Source of the DNA: Methyloversatilis discipulorum
GTDB taxonomy: Bacteria > Pseudomonadota > Gammaproteobacteria > Burkholderiales > Rhodocyclaceae
Reading direction: 5' to 3'
Assembly (NCBI RefSeq): GCF_018780585.1
Contig: NZ_JADMJL010000065.1
Coordinates: 1-46,143 of the forward strand
DNA: 46,143 bases
The notes under the pieces are model-generated. The model was not told the origin of the DNA. It made no database searches and was given only the letters and a program-made list of their open reading frames with translations. Position 1 is the stretch's first letter; the number at the start of each line of letters is the position of its first letter. The position numbers were made by a program, and so were the translations under genes. Below are positions 26,256 to 34,984 of this stretch, in pieces.

Positions 26256-27719
26256 ATGACCCGCCTCCTCGTCGGTCCCTTCAACCGCGTCGAGGGCGAT
26301 CTCGAAGTGACGCTGGACGTCGCCGACGGCCGCGTCGCGTCGGCGCACGTCAATGCGCCGATGTACCGCGGCTTCGAGCAGATCCTGCGCGGGCGCGAGC
26401 CGCATGACGCGCTGGTGTATGTGCCGCGCATCTGCGGCATCTGTTCGGTGTCGCAGTCGGTGGCGGCCGCGCGTGCGCTGGCCGATCTCGGCGGCATCAC
26501 GATGCCGGCCAACGGTCAGCACGTGACCAATGTGATCCTCGCCACCGAAAACCTGGCCGATCACCTGACTCACTTCTATCTGTTCTTCATGCCGGATTTC
26601 GTGCGGCCGGTGTATGCCAGCCGGCCCTGGCATGCCGAGGCGGTGCGCCGCTTCACGCCGCAGACCGGCGAACAGGTGCGCGCCGCGATCGCCGCGCGCC
26701 AGCGCTGGTTCACGCTGCTCGGCACATTGGCCGGCAAGTGGCCGCACACGCAGAGCATCGACCCCGGCGGCTCGACGCGCGCCATCGACGCCGCCGAACG
26801 GGTGCGCCTGCTGGCCCGCGTGCGCGAATTCCGACGCTTCCTCGAAACCCACACCTATGCGGCGCCGCTGGAACAGGTGGCCGCGCTCGATTCGGAAGCC
26901 GCGCTCGACGCCTGGCATCACTCGGCACCACTCGCCGACCCGCTGAACGGCGACCTGCGCTTCTTCCTGACCGTCGCGCGCGATGCGGCGCTGGCCACGC
27001 TTGGCGCCGGCCCCGGCCGCTTCCTCAGCTACGGCGCCTACCCGCAGCCCGAGGGCGGCACGGCGCTGGGCGCAGGCGTCTGGCACGCCGGCGCGCTGTC
27101 ACCGCTCGACCCGGCCGCCATCCGCGAAGACGCCACGCACGCCTGGCTGAGCGATGCCGGCGGCCCGCAGCATCCGCGCAGCGGCGTCACGCTGCCGGAA
27201 CCGGACAAGCCCGGCGCCTACACCTGGAACAAGGCGCCGCGGCTGGCCGGCGCAGTGGTCGAAACCGGCGCCATCGCGCGCCAGCTGGCGAGCGGCCATC
27301 CGCTCATCACCGATCTGGTCGGCCGTTACGGTGGCACCGTCTACACGCGGGTCGTCGCCCGCCTGCTCGAACTGGCGCGCGTGGTGCTCATGATGGAAGA
27401 CTGGCTGCGCGCCGTGCGGCCGGGCGAACCCTTCTGCACCCCCGGCCGGCTGCCCGACGAAGGCAGCGGCGCCGGCCTCGGCGAAGCGGCGCGCGGCAGC
27501 CTGGGCCACTGGATTTCGGTGCGCGACGGCCGCATCGCCAACTACCAGATCGTTGCGCCCACCACCTGGAACTTCTCGCCGCGCGACGCCGCCGGCCGGC
27601 CCGGCGCGCTGGAGTCGGCGCTCGAAGGCGCGCCGGTGCGCGACGGCGAAACCACGCCGGTGGCGGTGCAGCACATCGTGCGGTCCTTCGATCCGTGCAT
27701 GGTGTGCACGGTGCACTGA
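26256..27719 (+). CDS. hoxC: HoxC/HupV, large subunit of regulatory hydrogenase
   Basis: A 487-residue catalytic subunit of the group 2b sensor hydrogenase. Metal-binding motifs are RICGICSVSQS near the N terminus and DPCMVCTVH at the extreme C terminus. The protein ends exactly at the final histidine, so no protease is needed, a hallmark of regulatory hydrogenases. The start ATG is 31 nt after the small membrane-protein gene. A terminator-like hairpin begins 27 nt after the stop, so this is probably the end of the operon. Confidence 0.95.
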   Translation: MTRLLVGPFNRVEGDLEVTLDVADGRVASAHVNAPMYRGFEQILRGREPHDALVYVPRICGICSVSQSVAAARALADLGGITMPANGQHVTNVILATENLADHLTHFYLFFMPDFVRPVYASRPWHAEAVRRFTPQTGEQVRAAIAARQRWFTLLGTLAGKWPHTQSIDPGGSTRAIDAAERVRLLARVREFRRFLETHTYAAPLEQVAALDSEAALDAWHHSAPLADPLNGDLRFFLTVARDAALATLGAGPGRFLSYGAYPQPEGGTALGAGVWHAGALSPLDPAAIREDATHAWLSDAGGPQHPRSGVTLPEPDKPGAYTWNKAPRLAGAVVETGAIARQLASGHPLITDLVGRYGGTVYTRVVARLLELARVVLMMEDWLRAVRPGEPFCTPGRLPDEGSGAGLGEAARGSLGHWISVRDGRIANYQIVAPTTWNFSPRDAAGRPGALESALEGAPVRDGETTPVAVQHIVRSFDPCMVCTVH

Positions 27720-27745
27720 GTGGGTGGCAGGAGAAGCGGCGTATC

Positions 27746-27784
27746 GAATCGCGCCATATCCCGGTTGGCGCGATTCCCTTTTTT
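27746..27784 (+). terminator. rho-independent terminator after hoxC
   Basis: An 11-bp perfect inverted repeat (GAATCGCGCCA at 27746-27756 and TGGCGCGATTC at 27766-27776, 9-nt loop) is followed by CC and six T residues at 27779-27784. It closes the long hup-hyp-hox run. The same bases form the first pair of the operator-like half-sites described for the fic promoter. Confidence 0.75.
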
Positions 27785-27822
27785 GTGCCAATATAGTGGC
27801 GCGATAATAGGATTGCGCCACT
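27746..27822. promoter_or_regulatory. operator-like cluster of ATYGCGCCA half-sites and promoter of the fic gene
   Basis: The half-site ATCGCGCCA or its complement occurs at 27748-27756, 27766-27774 and 27797-27805 exactly, at 27812-27820 with one mismatch (ATTGCGCCA), and at 27782-27790 in a degenerate form (TTTGTGCCA). The 3' pair forms an 8-bp inverted repeat (27795-27802 and 27815-27822). Two -10-like hexamers, TATAGT (27792) and GATAAT (27803), lie among them, and the ATG follows at 27826 with no ribosome site, so the transcript may be leaderless. Autoregulation by the HTH of the downstream protein is inferred. Confidence 0.6.
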
Positions 27823-27825
27823 TAA

Positions 27826-29238
27826 ATGACCCGGCCTCGATCGTCCATTGATCCGCATACGCTCGCCGCACTGATCGCCCGTCACGAAGAGGGCGTCGGT
27901 GTGGACGGTCTGCTGCGCGTGCTCGGCGACGGCGTTGCACGCCGTACGCTGCAGCGCCGACTGGCCGAACTGGTTGCGCAGGGCCGCGTGCTGACGCGCG
28001 GCGAGGCGCGGGCGCTGAAGTATTTCCCGGCGCCGGCGGGTTCTGCATTGACGGAGATGGAGCCCCTGCCGTCCGCCGCGCCGGCGCCTTATGTGACGGT
28101 GTCGGCCGAGGGCGCCGAGCTGCGCGACCTGGTGCGCCGGCCGCTGCATCTGCGCCGCCCGGTCGGCTACGACATCGGCTTCGTCGAGCGCTATCGCGCC
28201 AATGACACCTTCTATCTGCCCGAGCCGCTGCGCGCGCAACTGCACGCGCTCGGCCGCTCACCGGTCGGCGAAGCGGCGGCGGGTACCTTCGCCGGCGACA
28301 TCCTGAACCGGCTGCTGATCGATCTGTCCTGGGCCTCGTCGCGGCTGGAGGGCAATACCTATTCGCGGCTCGATACCGAACGTCTGATCGAACTGGGCGA
28401 GATCGCCGAGGGCAAGGACGCGCTCGAAACGCAGATGATCCTGAACCACAAGGCGGCCATCGAGTATCTGGTGCATGGCGCCGGCCGCATCGGCGTCGAT
28501 CGCGAAACGCTGCTGTCGCTGCACGCGCTGCTGTCCGACGGCCTGCTGCACGATCCCCAGGCCGGCGGCCGGGTGCGCAGCCGCGCGGTCGAGATCAGCG
28601 GCTGCGTGTATCGGCCGCTGGCGCTGCCGCAGCAGCTCGACGAACTGTTCGGCATCGTCACCGACATCGCTGCCGACATCGAAGACCCCTTCGAGCAGGC
28701 CTTTTTCCTGATGGTGCATCTGCCCTATCTGCAGCCCTTCGAGGACGTGAACAAGCGGGTGTCGCGGCTGGCCGCCAACATTCCGCTGATCCGCACCAAT
28801 CTGTGCCCGCTGTCCTTCATCGACGTGCCGCAGCAGGCCTATGTCGATGCGATGATTGCGGTCTACGAGCTGAACCGCATCGAGCTGCTGCGCGACGTAT
28901 TCGTCCAGGCCTACGCGCGCTCCTGTCAGCAGTATGTCGCCGTCAAGCAGCAGCTGGTGCCGCCCGACACCTTCCGCCTGCGCCACCGCAAGGCGCTGAC
29001 CGACGCGGTGCGCGCCATCGTGCTAGGCGCGCGGCCGGCGAGTGCGGCGGCCGCGCGCGAGGCGACGCCGGCCGCTGTGGCGGCGGACGACCGGGCGCGC
29101 TTCGTCGAACTGGTGCTGCAGGAGTTCCGCTCGCTGCACGAGGGCAATGCGGTCCGCTTCGGCCTGCGTCCGCTGGAATTTGCCGACTGGCTGGCCACAC
29201 ACGGCGGGTCGATCAACACGAGCTCATCGGAGTCATGA
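27826..29238 (+). CDS. Fic-domain protein with N-terminal HTH and degenerate active-site motif
   Basis: A 470-residue Fic-family protein. Residues about 12-66 form a winged-helix-like HTH (LIARHEEGVGVDGLLRVLG, then TLQRRLAELVAQGRVL). The central Fic fold carries an inhibitory-helix motif SSRLEG (171-176, matching S/T-x3-E-G). The Fic loop reads QPFEDVNKRVSR (303-314). The canonical form is HPFxxGNGRxxR, so the catalytic histidine is glutamine and both glycines are lost, while N309, R311 and R314 remain. AMP transfer by the standard mechanism is therefore doubtful. The gene ends 1 nt before nikR and so is cotranscribed with it, and a regulatory DNA-binding function is likely. The start is uncertain because no ribosome site is seen. 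Confidence 0.85.
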   Translation: MTRPRSSIDPHTLAALIARHEEGVGVDGLLRVLGDGVARRTLQRRLAELVAQGRVLTRGEARALKYFPAPAGSALTEMEPLPSAAPAPYVTVSAEGAELRDLVRRPLHLRRPVGYDIGFVERYRANDTFYLPEPLRAQLHALGRSPVGEAAAGTFAGDILNRLLIDLSWASSRLEGNTYSRLDTERLIELGEIAEGKDALETQMILNHKAAIEYLVHGAGRIGVDRETLLSLHALLSDGLLHDPQAGGRVRSRAVEISGCVYRPLALPQQLDELFGIVTDIAADIEDPFEQAFFLMVHLPYLQPFEDVNKRVSRLAANIPLIRTNLCPLSFIDVPQQAYVDAMIAVYELNRIELLRDVFVQAYARSCQQYVAVKQQLVPPDTFRLRHRKALTDAVRAIVLGARPASAAAAREATPAAVAADDRARFVELVLQEFRSLHEGNAVRFGLRPLEFADWLATHGGSINTSSSES

Positions 29239-29239
29239 C

Positions 29240-29740
29240 ATGCAGCGCTTCACCATTTCCCTCGACGACCAGCTGGCCGCGCAGTTCGACGACTGGATCG
29301 CGCAGCGCGGCTACGGCAATCGTTCGGAGGCGGTGCGCGACCTGTTCCGTGCCGAACTCGACCGCACGGCGCAACAGACCGGCAGCGCGACGCACTGCGT
29401 GGCCTGCCTGTCCTATGTGTTCAACCACCACGAACGGGACCTGGCCGAGCGCATCATCAGCCTGCAGCACGCGCACCACGACCTCACGGTGTCGTCGATG
29501 CACGCCCACCTCGACCACGACTACTGCCTCGAAACCGTCATCCTGAAAGGCGAGATCACCGCAGTGCGGCAGTTCGCCGACGCGGTGTGCGCCGAGCGCG
29601 GCGTGCACCACGGCAAGATCAATGTGATCAGTGTCGAGCTGGACGCCGGCCACCACCACGCGGGCCCGGGCGGGCATCGCTACACACGGCGGCACGAGCG
29701 TGGCGGACACGGCCACGTGCACATCAAGCCCAGCACCTGA
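29240..29740 (+). CDS. nikR: NikR nickel-responsive transcription regulator
   Basis: A 166-residue NikR. The ribbon-helix-helix DNA-binding domain is QRFTISLDDQLAAQFDDWI to about residue 45. The ACT-like nickel domain has all four high-affinity ligands, H77, H88, H90 and C96 (SLQHAHH and SMHAHLDHDYC), matching H76/H87/H89/C95 of E. coli. A histidine-rich C-terminal tail (GHHHAGPGGHRYTRRHERGG) of about 30 residues is extra and may be a low-affinity nickel site. The ATG at 29240 is preceded by GGAG inside the end of the fic gene. A perfect NikR operator lies 115 nt downstream, before the receptor gene. Confidence 0.95.
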   Translation: MQRFTISLDDQLAAQFDDWIAQRGYGNRSEAVRDLFRAELDRTAQQTGSATHCVACLSYVFNHHERDLAERIISLQHAHHDLTVSSMHAHLDHDYCLETVILKGEITAVRQFADAVCAERGVHHGKINVISVELDAGHHHAGPGGHRYTRRHERGGHGHVHIKPST

Positions 29741-29855
29741 CGCCAGCGCCGCTGCCGCAGCATCGATCGGAATGGCAGCGCGCTGACCACCGCACGACCG
29801 ACCGTCGCGCCGAAACGCTTGCCCGGCGTGGTGCGGCGACTGGCACGCTTCTCGC

Positions 29856-29883
29856 GTATGAAGACTGTTCCAAATCTTCATAC
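29856..29883. promoter_or_regulatory. NikR operator GTATGA-N16-TCATAC
   Basis: GTATGA at 29856-29861 and TCATAC at 29878-29883 are separated by exactly 16 nt. This is the full consensus of the E. coli NikR operator, and the palindrome is even longer (9-bp arms, GTATGAAGA and TCTTCATAC). It lies 6 nt before the start codon of the TonB-dependent receptor, so NikR bound with nickel would block transcription or initiation of that gene. Confidence 0.9.
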
Positions 29884-29889
29884 AAAAAG

Positions 29890-32016
29890 ATGAACGCGAA
29901 AAAAGACTTGTCCGGGAAGGTGTTGCGGGCGCCATCGGCGTCCGTGCAGGGATTTCTGCCGCTGCTGTGCGTGCCCGTCATCGGGGCATGGGGCACCGCG
30001 CTGGCGCACGAAGCGGCGCCGTCGGCCCACCACCTCGACGCGGTGACCATCGAGGGCCATTACGACAACGCGATCGGCACGTCCGATGCCGCCAGCCAGG
30101 GCCGCGTCACCGCGCGGCTGATCGAAAACCGGCCGACGTTGCGTCCTGCCGAGGTGCTGGAATTCGTGCCCGGCGTCATCGTCACGCAGCACAGTGGCGG
30201 CGGCAAGGCGAACCAGTACTTCCTGCGCGGCTTCAACCTCGACCACGGCACCGACTTCGCCACCTATATCGACGGCATGCCGGCGAACATGCCGACGCAC
30301 GCGCACGGCCACGGCTATACCGACCTGAACTGGCTCATCCCGGAACTGGTCGGCCGCATCGACTACCGCAAGGGCCCGTACTACGCCGAAGAGGGCGATT
30401 TCGCGTCCGCCGGTTCGGCGCGGCTGCGACTGGTCGACCGCCTCGACTACGGCACCGCCGAAGTTACCCTCGGTCAGGATGGCCACCGGCGCGGCCTGCT
30501 GATGAATTCGCACGCGCTGGGCGCCGGCACGCTGCTGTACGCGCTCGAAACCTCGCGCAGCGACGGCCCTTGGGACAACCCGGAAGACTTCCGCCGCATC
30601 AACGGCGTGCTGCGCTACACGCTGGGCGAGGGTGCGGACCGCACCGCATTCACCGCGATGGCCTACACCGCGCGCTGGGACTCGACCGACCAGATCCCGC
30701 TGCGCGCCGTGCAGTCCGGCCTGATCGGCCGCTACGGCACGGTGGACCCGACCGACGGCGGCAAGACGCAGCGCTACAGCCTGTCGGTCGACCATCAGCG
30801 CGCCTACGACGACGGCGCCTTCCGCTTCAACGCCTACGCCATCCAGTCGGAGCTGGACCTGTGGTCCAACTTCACCTACTTCCTCGAAAACCCGGCCGAC
30901 GGCGACCAGTTCCGTCAGTCCGAACAGCGCACCGTGCTCGGCATGGCGATGAGCCGCAGCTGGGACGGCCAGTTCGCCGGCCGGCCGATGACCAACACGC
31001 TGGGCGTGCAGCTGCGGCACGACCGCCTGAGCCCGGTCGGGCTGTATTCGACGGTCGCGCGCAGCACCACCGGCGTGATCCAGCAGAGCCGCGTGCGTCA
31101 GACCAGCGTCGGTCTGTTCGGCGAGAACAGCGTGCAATGGACGCCCTGGCTGCGCAGCCTCGCCGGCCTGCGCATCGACCGCTACGACTTCGACGTCGCC
31201 AGCTCGATCGCCGCCAACAGCGGCGACGCCTCCGACCACATCGCCTCGCCCAAGCTGTCCTTCGTGTTCGGGCCGTGGGCGCGCACCGAGTACTTTGTGA
31301 ACTACGGCTACGGCTTCCACAGCAATGACGCCCGCGGCACCACGGCGCGCGTCACCGCCAAGGGCGGGCTGCCGGCGGACCCGGTCGACGCGCTGGTGCG
31401 CACCAAGGGTGGCGAAGTCGGCGTGCGCACCGAGTGGGTTCCCGGGCTGCAGAGCTCGCTTGCCGTGTGGACGCTAAAGCTGGATTCGGAACTGCTGTTC
31501 GTCGGCGACGCTGGCGAAACCGAGCCCAACCGCGCCAGCAAGCGCAGCGGCATCGAGTGGAACAACCGCTGGACGATGCGACCCTGGCTGCTGCTGGACC
31601 TCGACATCGCCGCCTCGCGCGCCCGCTTCACCGAGGACGACCCGGCCGGTAACCATGTGCCGGGCGCCGTCGACCGCGTCGTCGCCGCAGGCGTGAGCCT
31701 GACCGAAGACAACCCGCTGGCCAACGGCTGGTTCGGCCACCTGCAGCTCAGGCATGTCGGCCCGCGCCCGCTGGTCGAGGACAACGCGGTGCGTTCCGAC
31801 TCGACCACGCTGGCCTATCTGCGCGTCGGCCACCGCCTCACCCGCGACCTGCGGCTGATGCTGGACGTGTTCAACCTGTTCGACAGCGGCGACAACGACA
31901 TCGAGTACTTCTACACCTCGCGCCTGCGCGGCGAAGCGGCAGGCGGCGTCGATGACCGCCATTTCCATCCGGTCGAGCCACGCAGCGTACGGCTGACCCT
32001 GAATGCGCGGTTCTGA
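29890..32016 (+). CDS. TonB-dependent outer-membrane receptor, probable nickel receptor
   Basis: A 708-residue TonB-dependent receptor. A signal peptide occupies about residues 1-39 (hydrophobic GFLPLLCVPVIGAW, cleavage near ALA). A TonB-box-like stretch DAVTIEG follows at about 50. The plug domain includes EVLEFVPGVIVTQHSGG and FLRGFNLDHGTDFATYIDG. The beta-barrel ends in the typical C-terminal aromatic strand VRLTLNARF. The plug has a histidine-rich loop PTHAHGHGY. The NikR operator at the start and the nikR gene just upstream indicate nickel as the substrate, which is inference from context. The start is taken at the first ATG in frame, with only a weak AAAAAG ribosome site. A GTG at 29920 would also leave the signal peptide. 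Confidence 0.92.
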   Translation: MNAKKDLSGKVLRAPSASVQGFLPLLCVPVIGAWGTALAHEAAPSAHHLDAVTIEGHYDNAIGTSDAASQGRVTARLIENRPTLRPAEVLEFVPGVIVTQHSGGGKANQYFLRGFNLDHGTDFATYIDGMPANMPTHAHGHGYTDLNWLIPELVGRIDYRKGPYYAEEGDFASAGSARLRLVDRLDYGTAEVTLGQDGHRRGLLMNSHALGAGTLLYALETSRSDGPWDNPEDFRRINGVLRYTLGEGADRTAFTAMAYTARWDSTDQIPLRAVQSGLIGRYGTVDPTDGGKTQRYSLSVDHQRAYDDGAFRFNAYAIQSELDLWSNFTYFLENPADGDQFRQSEQRTVLGMAMSRSWDGQFAGRPMTNTLGVQLRHDRLSPVGLYSTVARSTTGVIQQSRVRQTSVGLFGENSVQWTPWLRSLAGLRIDRYDFDVASSIAANSGDASDHIASPKLSFVFGPWARTEYFVNYGYGFHSNDARGTTARVTAKGGLPADPVDALVRTKGGEVGVRTEWVPGLQSSLAVWTLKLDSELLFVGDAGETEPNRASKRSGIEWNNRWTMRPWLLLDLDIAASRARFTEDDPAGNHVPGAVDRVVAAGVSLTEDNPLANGWFGHLQLRHVGPRPLVEDNAVRSDSTTLAYLRVGHRLTRDLRLMLDVFNLFDSGDNDIEYFYTSRLRGEAAGGVDDRHFHPVEPRSVRLTLNARF

Positions 32017-32052
32017 GTGCTTGAACTGTGCGGGCGGCCGGAGCTCGGGTGG

Positions 32053-32383
32053 GTGTGGGAGGGGTCTTGACCCCGACAGCGGCCGGTATCGGAGTCTGAG
32101 GCCTGTCGCCGCTGCGTCGCGGCCAAGGCCGCTCCCACAAGGATCGCTCCCTGTTCGCCGCCGGAGCGGGGTTTTGTGGGAGCGAGCTTGCTCGCGATTG
32201 CGGCTCGAATCGAAGCCGCCGGCCCGCCAGCGCCGCATCGCGACCAAAGGTCGCTCCCACAGGGGCTGAGCCCGATCCGTCGCCGAAGCCTGGGCGCGGG
32301 TTCTGTGGGAGGTGTCTTGACCCCGACAGCGGCCTGAATCCAAGCCTGCAGACAGCAGCGGCTGTGTCGCGACCGAGGCCGCT
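32053..32383. repeat. REP array (three BIME-like units) between convergent genes
   Basis: Three forward REP hairpins (32053-32076 with GGGGTCTTGACCCC core, 32175-32198 with GCGAGCTTGCTCGC core, 32304-32327) are each followed by an inverted copy (32116-32139, 32237-32261, 32366-32383). The last inverted copy runs into the dbpA stop codon. The array fills the gap between the receptor and dbpA, which converge here. No gene is seen in it. Confidence 0.8.
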
Positions 32384-33789
32384 TACTCCTCCACCAGCTT
32401 CACCTTCACGTACCGCCCCTTCACCATGCCGCCATCCAGCCGCAGCACCGCCTCCTTCGCGATGCTGCGGTCGACGGCGACGAAGGTGAGGTAGTCGGTC
32501 ACGTCGATGCGGCCGATCTGTTCGCGGGTGAAGCCGGCGTAGGCGGTGAGCGCGCCGAGCACGTCGCCGGGGCGCATCTTTTCCTTGCGGCCGCCCAGTA
32601 TCTGCAGCGTGGCCATCGGCGGTACCAGCGGTGCGTCGCTGGACGCTTCGAGTTCGGCCAGCACTCCCCACTCCAGCGGACGACCCTGCGCTTCCTCGAT
32701 GCGCTGCGCGCGCACTTTCTCGAACGGGGCGACCAGCGCCCAGGCCGCGCCTTCGGCGTCACCGCGGCCGGTGCGGCCGATGCGGTGCACGTGTACTTCG
32801 GGGTCGGGCGTCAGTTCGACGCTGATCACCGCGTCCAGCGCGTCGATGTCCAGCCCGCGCGCAGCGACGTCGGTCGCCACCAGCACCGACACGCTGCGCT
32901 GGGCGAAGCGCAGCAGCGCGCGGTCGCGGTCGCGCTGTTCGAGGTCGCCCGACAGTTCGATCGCCTCGATGCCGGCTTCGCGCAACGCCGCCACCACCTC
33001 GCGGCAGCGCCGCTTGGTGTTGCAGAAGGCGATGGTGCTGACCGGCCGGTAATGGCGCAGCAGGCGCAGCACCGCTTCCGGTCGCTGTGCCTCGTCGACC
33101 TCGAAGAAGCGCTGGCGGATCTTGTGTTCGGCGTGCTGCATCTCGACGGTGATGCGTTCCGGTGCGCGCAGGAACTGCGCCGCAAGGCGTTCGATGCCGT
33201 CCGGAAAGGTGGCCGAGAACAGCAGCGTCTGCCGCTCGCGCGGGCACTGGCGCGCGACGTGCGTGATGTCGTCGACGAAGCCCATGTCCAGCATGCGGTC
33301 GGCCTCGTCGAGCACCAGCGTATTCACGCCGCGCAGGTCGAGCGTGGCGCGTTCGAGGTGGTCGATGATGCGACCCGGCGTGCCGACGATGACGTGCGCG
33401 CCGTGCGACAGGCTGTCGACCTGCGGGCCGATCTTGCTGCCGCCGCACAGCGTGAGCACCTTGATGTTGTCGTTACCGCGCGCCAGGCGGCGGATTTCCT
33501 TCGCCACCTGGTCGGCCAGTTCGCGCGTCGGGCACAGCACCAGCGCCTGCGGCGAGAACCAGCGCGGGTTCAGCCGGGCCAGCAGCGGCAGCGCGAAGGC
33601 GGCGGTCTTGCCGCTGCCGGTCTTCGCCTGCGCGATCAGGTCGCGCCCGGCCAGCGCGACCGGCAGCGCGGCGGCCTGCACCGGCGTCATCGCGTCGAAA
33701 CCGAGCGTGCGCAGGTTGGCGAGGGTGTCGGGCGACAGCGGCAGGCTGTCGAAGGCGGTGTCGGGGGAGGGGGAAGCAGCAGAGGTCAT
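32383..33789 (-). CDS. dbpA: DbpA-type DEAD-box RNA helicase
   Basis: A 468-residue ATP-dependent RNA helicase. DEAD-box motifs in order are QAAALPVALAGRDLIAQAKT (Q-motif region and AxxGxGKT), PTRELADQVAKEI, GTPGRIIDHL, VLDEADRML (DEAD), FSATFP, then the second helicase domain ending in HRIGRTGRGDAEG. The C-terminal 75 residues (RKEKMRPGDVLGALTAYAGF onward) form the DbpA RNA-binding domain that recognises 23S rRNA hairpin 92, so a role in large-subunit ribosome assembly is expected. It ends in the REP array. It is a housekeeping gene unrelated to hydrogen metabolism. Confidence 0.94.
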   Translation of the reverse strand: MTSAASPSPDTAFDSLPLSPDTLANLRTLGFDAMTPVQAAALPVALAGRDLIAQAKTGSGKTAAFALPLLARLNPRWFSPQALVLCPTRELADQVAKEIRRLARGNDNIKVLTLCGGSKIGPQVDSLSHGAHVIVGTPGRIIDHLERATLDLRGVNTLVLDEADRMLDMGFVDDITHVARQCPRERQTLLFSATFPDGIERLAAQFLRAPERITVEMQHAEHKIRQRFFEVDEAQRPEAVLRLLRHYRPVSTIAFCNTKRRCREVVAALREAGIEAIELSGDLEQRDRDRALLRFAQRSVSVLVATDVAARGLDIDALDAVISVELTPDPEVHVHRIGRTGRGDAEGAAWALVAPFEKVRAQRIEEAQGRPLEWGVLAELEASSDAPLVPPMATLQILGGRKEKMRPGDVLGALTAYAGFTREQIGRIDVTDYLTFVAVDRSIAKEAVLRLDGGMVKGRYVKVKLVEE

Positions 33790-33835
33790 GCCGGATTATC
33801 CGCGATCCGGCGTCGCGGCGCCCCTGGTCAACTGT

Positions 33836-33865
33836 CGCAGCCCTGCCGCATGCAGCGGGGCTGCG
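33836..33865. terminator. possible hairpin terminator after sodC
   Basis: An 8-bp inverted repeat (CGCAGCCC at 33836-33843 and GGGCTGCG at 33858-33865) lies 22 nt past the sodC stop on the minus strand. No T-run follows, so the call is weak. Confidence 0.3.
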
Positions 33866-33887
33866 ACCGAGTGAGCGGCAATGCCGC

Positions 33888-34400
33888 TCAGCGGATGACG
33901 CCGCAGGCCACGCGGGCGCCGCCGCCACCGAGCGGGGCCGGGTGGTCGGCGTGGTTGTCTCCGCCGGCGTGCACCATCAGCGAACGGCCGGCCACGTCGG
34001 CCGCTTTCAGCCGCGGTGCGAGCACCGGGTTGGTCGCGTTGCCGGCCGCGTCGACATAGAGCGGCGGCAGATCACCCAGGTGACCGTCGCCCCAGGGCGT
34101 ACCGTGCTTACCGCTGGCGGCTGGATCGTAATGGCCGCCGGCCGCCAGCGCCGGCACCTTCTTGCCATCCTTGTCCATCGGCTCGCAGCTCGGGTTCTGG
34201 TGCACATGAAAGCCGTGCAGTCCCGGCGGCAGGCCCTGCAGTGCCGGCGTGAACACCAGACCGTAACGCGTTTCCGAAATCGTCACATTGCCAACCGGCG
34301 TGCCGACGCCCTTTTCGTCCACCACGCTGACCGGAACCACGACATCGGCGCTGGCCGCGCCGCTCGCGGCCATCATCAACGCAAGAATCATCTTTTTCAT
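33888..34400 (-). CDS. sodC: Cu,Zn superoxide dismutase, periplasmic
   Basis: A 170-residue Cu,Zn superoxide dismutase. The start at 34400 ([18 protein letters not shown], a signal peptide) is preceded by AGGAGG and is preferred to the upstream in-frame start at 34499. Metal ligands are in [22 protein letters not shown] and [18 protein letters not shown], and the C terminus GARVACGVI contains the disulfide cysteine and active-site arginine region. It removes superoxide in the periplasm. Confidence 0.94.
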   Translation of the reverse strand: MKKMILALMMAASGAASADVVVPVSVVDEKGVGTPVGNVTISETRYGLVFTPALQGLPPGLHGFHVHQNPSCEPMDKDGKKVPALAAGGHYDPAASGKHGTPWGDGHLGDLPPLYVDAAGNATNPVLAPRLKAADVAGRSLMVHAGGDNHADHPAPLGGGGARVACGVIR

Positions 34401-34503
34401 CTGACATCCTCCTTGAGCTCGTCCTTCGGATGCGACGCCATCGAACCGCGCGCGTCGTGCGACAAGCATATCGTCATCAAGCCGCAAGGCGGACGACAAT
34501 CTT

Positions 34504-34980
34504 TCAGGCGCGACCGGCGACGATGTCGGCTAAGCCCGCTGCCGTGAGCGAGTACGCCTGCGCGAAGCCGCCGACGAAGCGGGCCGACAGCACCGTGATC
34601 ATGAACAGCGAGAAGTCGCCGAAGGAAAACAGCTCCTCGCTCTCCGGCAATCGGGCGAGATAGGCAGCGCGCGCCGCTGCGTAGCCGGGCGCTCCGGGCG
34701 GACAGGGTTCCGCCCGCCCGCGTACGCTCAGCCGCGGCAGCGCCAGCGGTGAATCGCCGTGCGCAAGCGGCGCCGTCACCAGCAGCGATACTTCGGGATG
34801 CGCCCGCATGTCGGCGGTGTGTGCGGCCAGCCCGCTTACGTGGATGACGAAGCGGGCGTCCTCGCTCACGGCCCAGGGCACCATGGACACCGCCGGTTCG
34901 CCGTCGTGCAGGGTGGCCAGTGCGGCCACCGGCTGCACGGCCAGCAACTGCCGCAGCGCGTCGGCCTGTTCGGTGTTCAT
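34504..34980 (-). CDS. pyridoxamine 5'-phosphate oxidase-like protein (HugZ-like)
   Basis: A 158-residue single-domain protein of the PNPOx-like flavin-binding split-barrel superfamily, nearest in look to HugZ/haem-utilisation proteins: [24 protein letters not shown], then [25 protein letters not shown]. The substrate is not clear from sequence, and the C-terminal histidine-rich haem site of HugZ is not obvious. It starts 4 nt after the cupin gene stop, so the two form an operon. Confidence 0.75.
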   Translation of the reverse strand: MNTEQADALRQLLAVQPVAALATLHDGEPAVSMVPWAVSEDARFVIHVSGLAAHTADMRAHPEVSLLVTAPLAHGDSPLALPRLSVRGRAEPCPPGAPGYAAARAAYLARLPESEELFSFGDFSLFMITVLSARFVGGFAQAYSLTAAGLADIVAGRA

Positions 34981-34984
34981 GACC

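Noticed and set aside
32053-32383. Regular repeats considered as a CRISPR array
   Set aside because: The repeats alternate in orientation, differ in their cores and have unequal spacers. They are REP/BIME-type and no cas gene is present.
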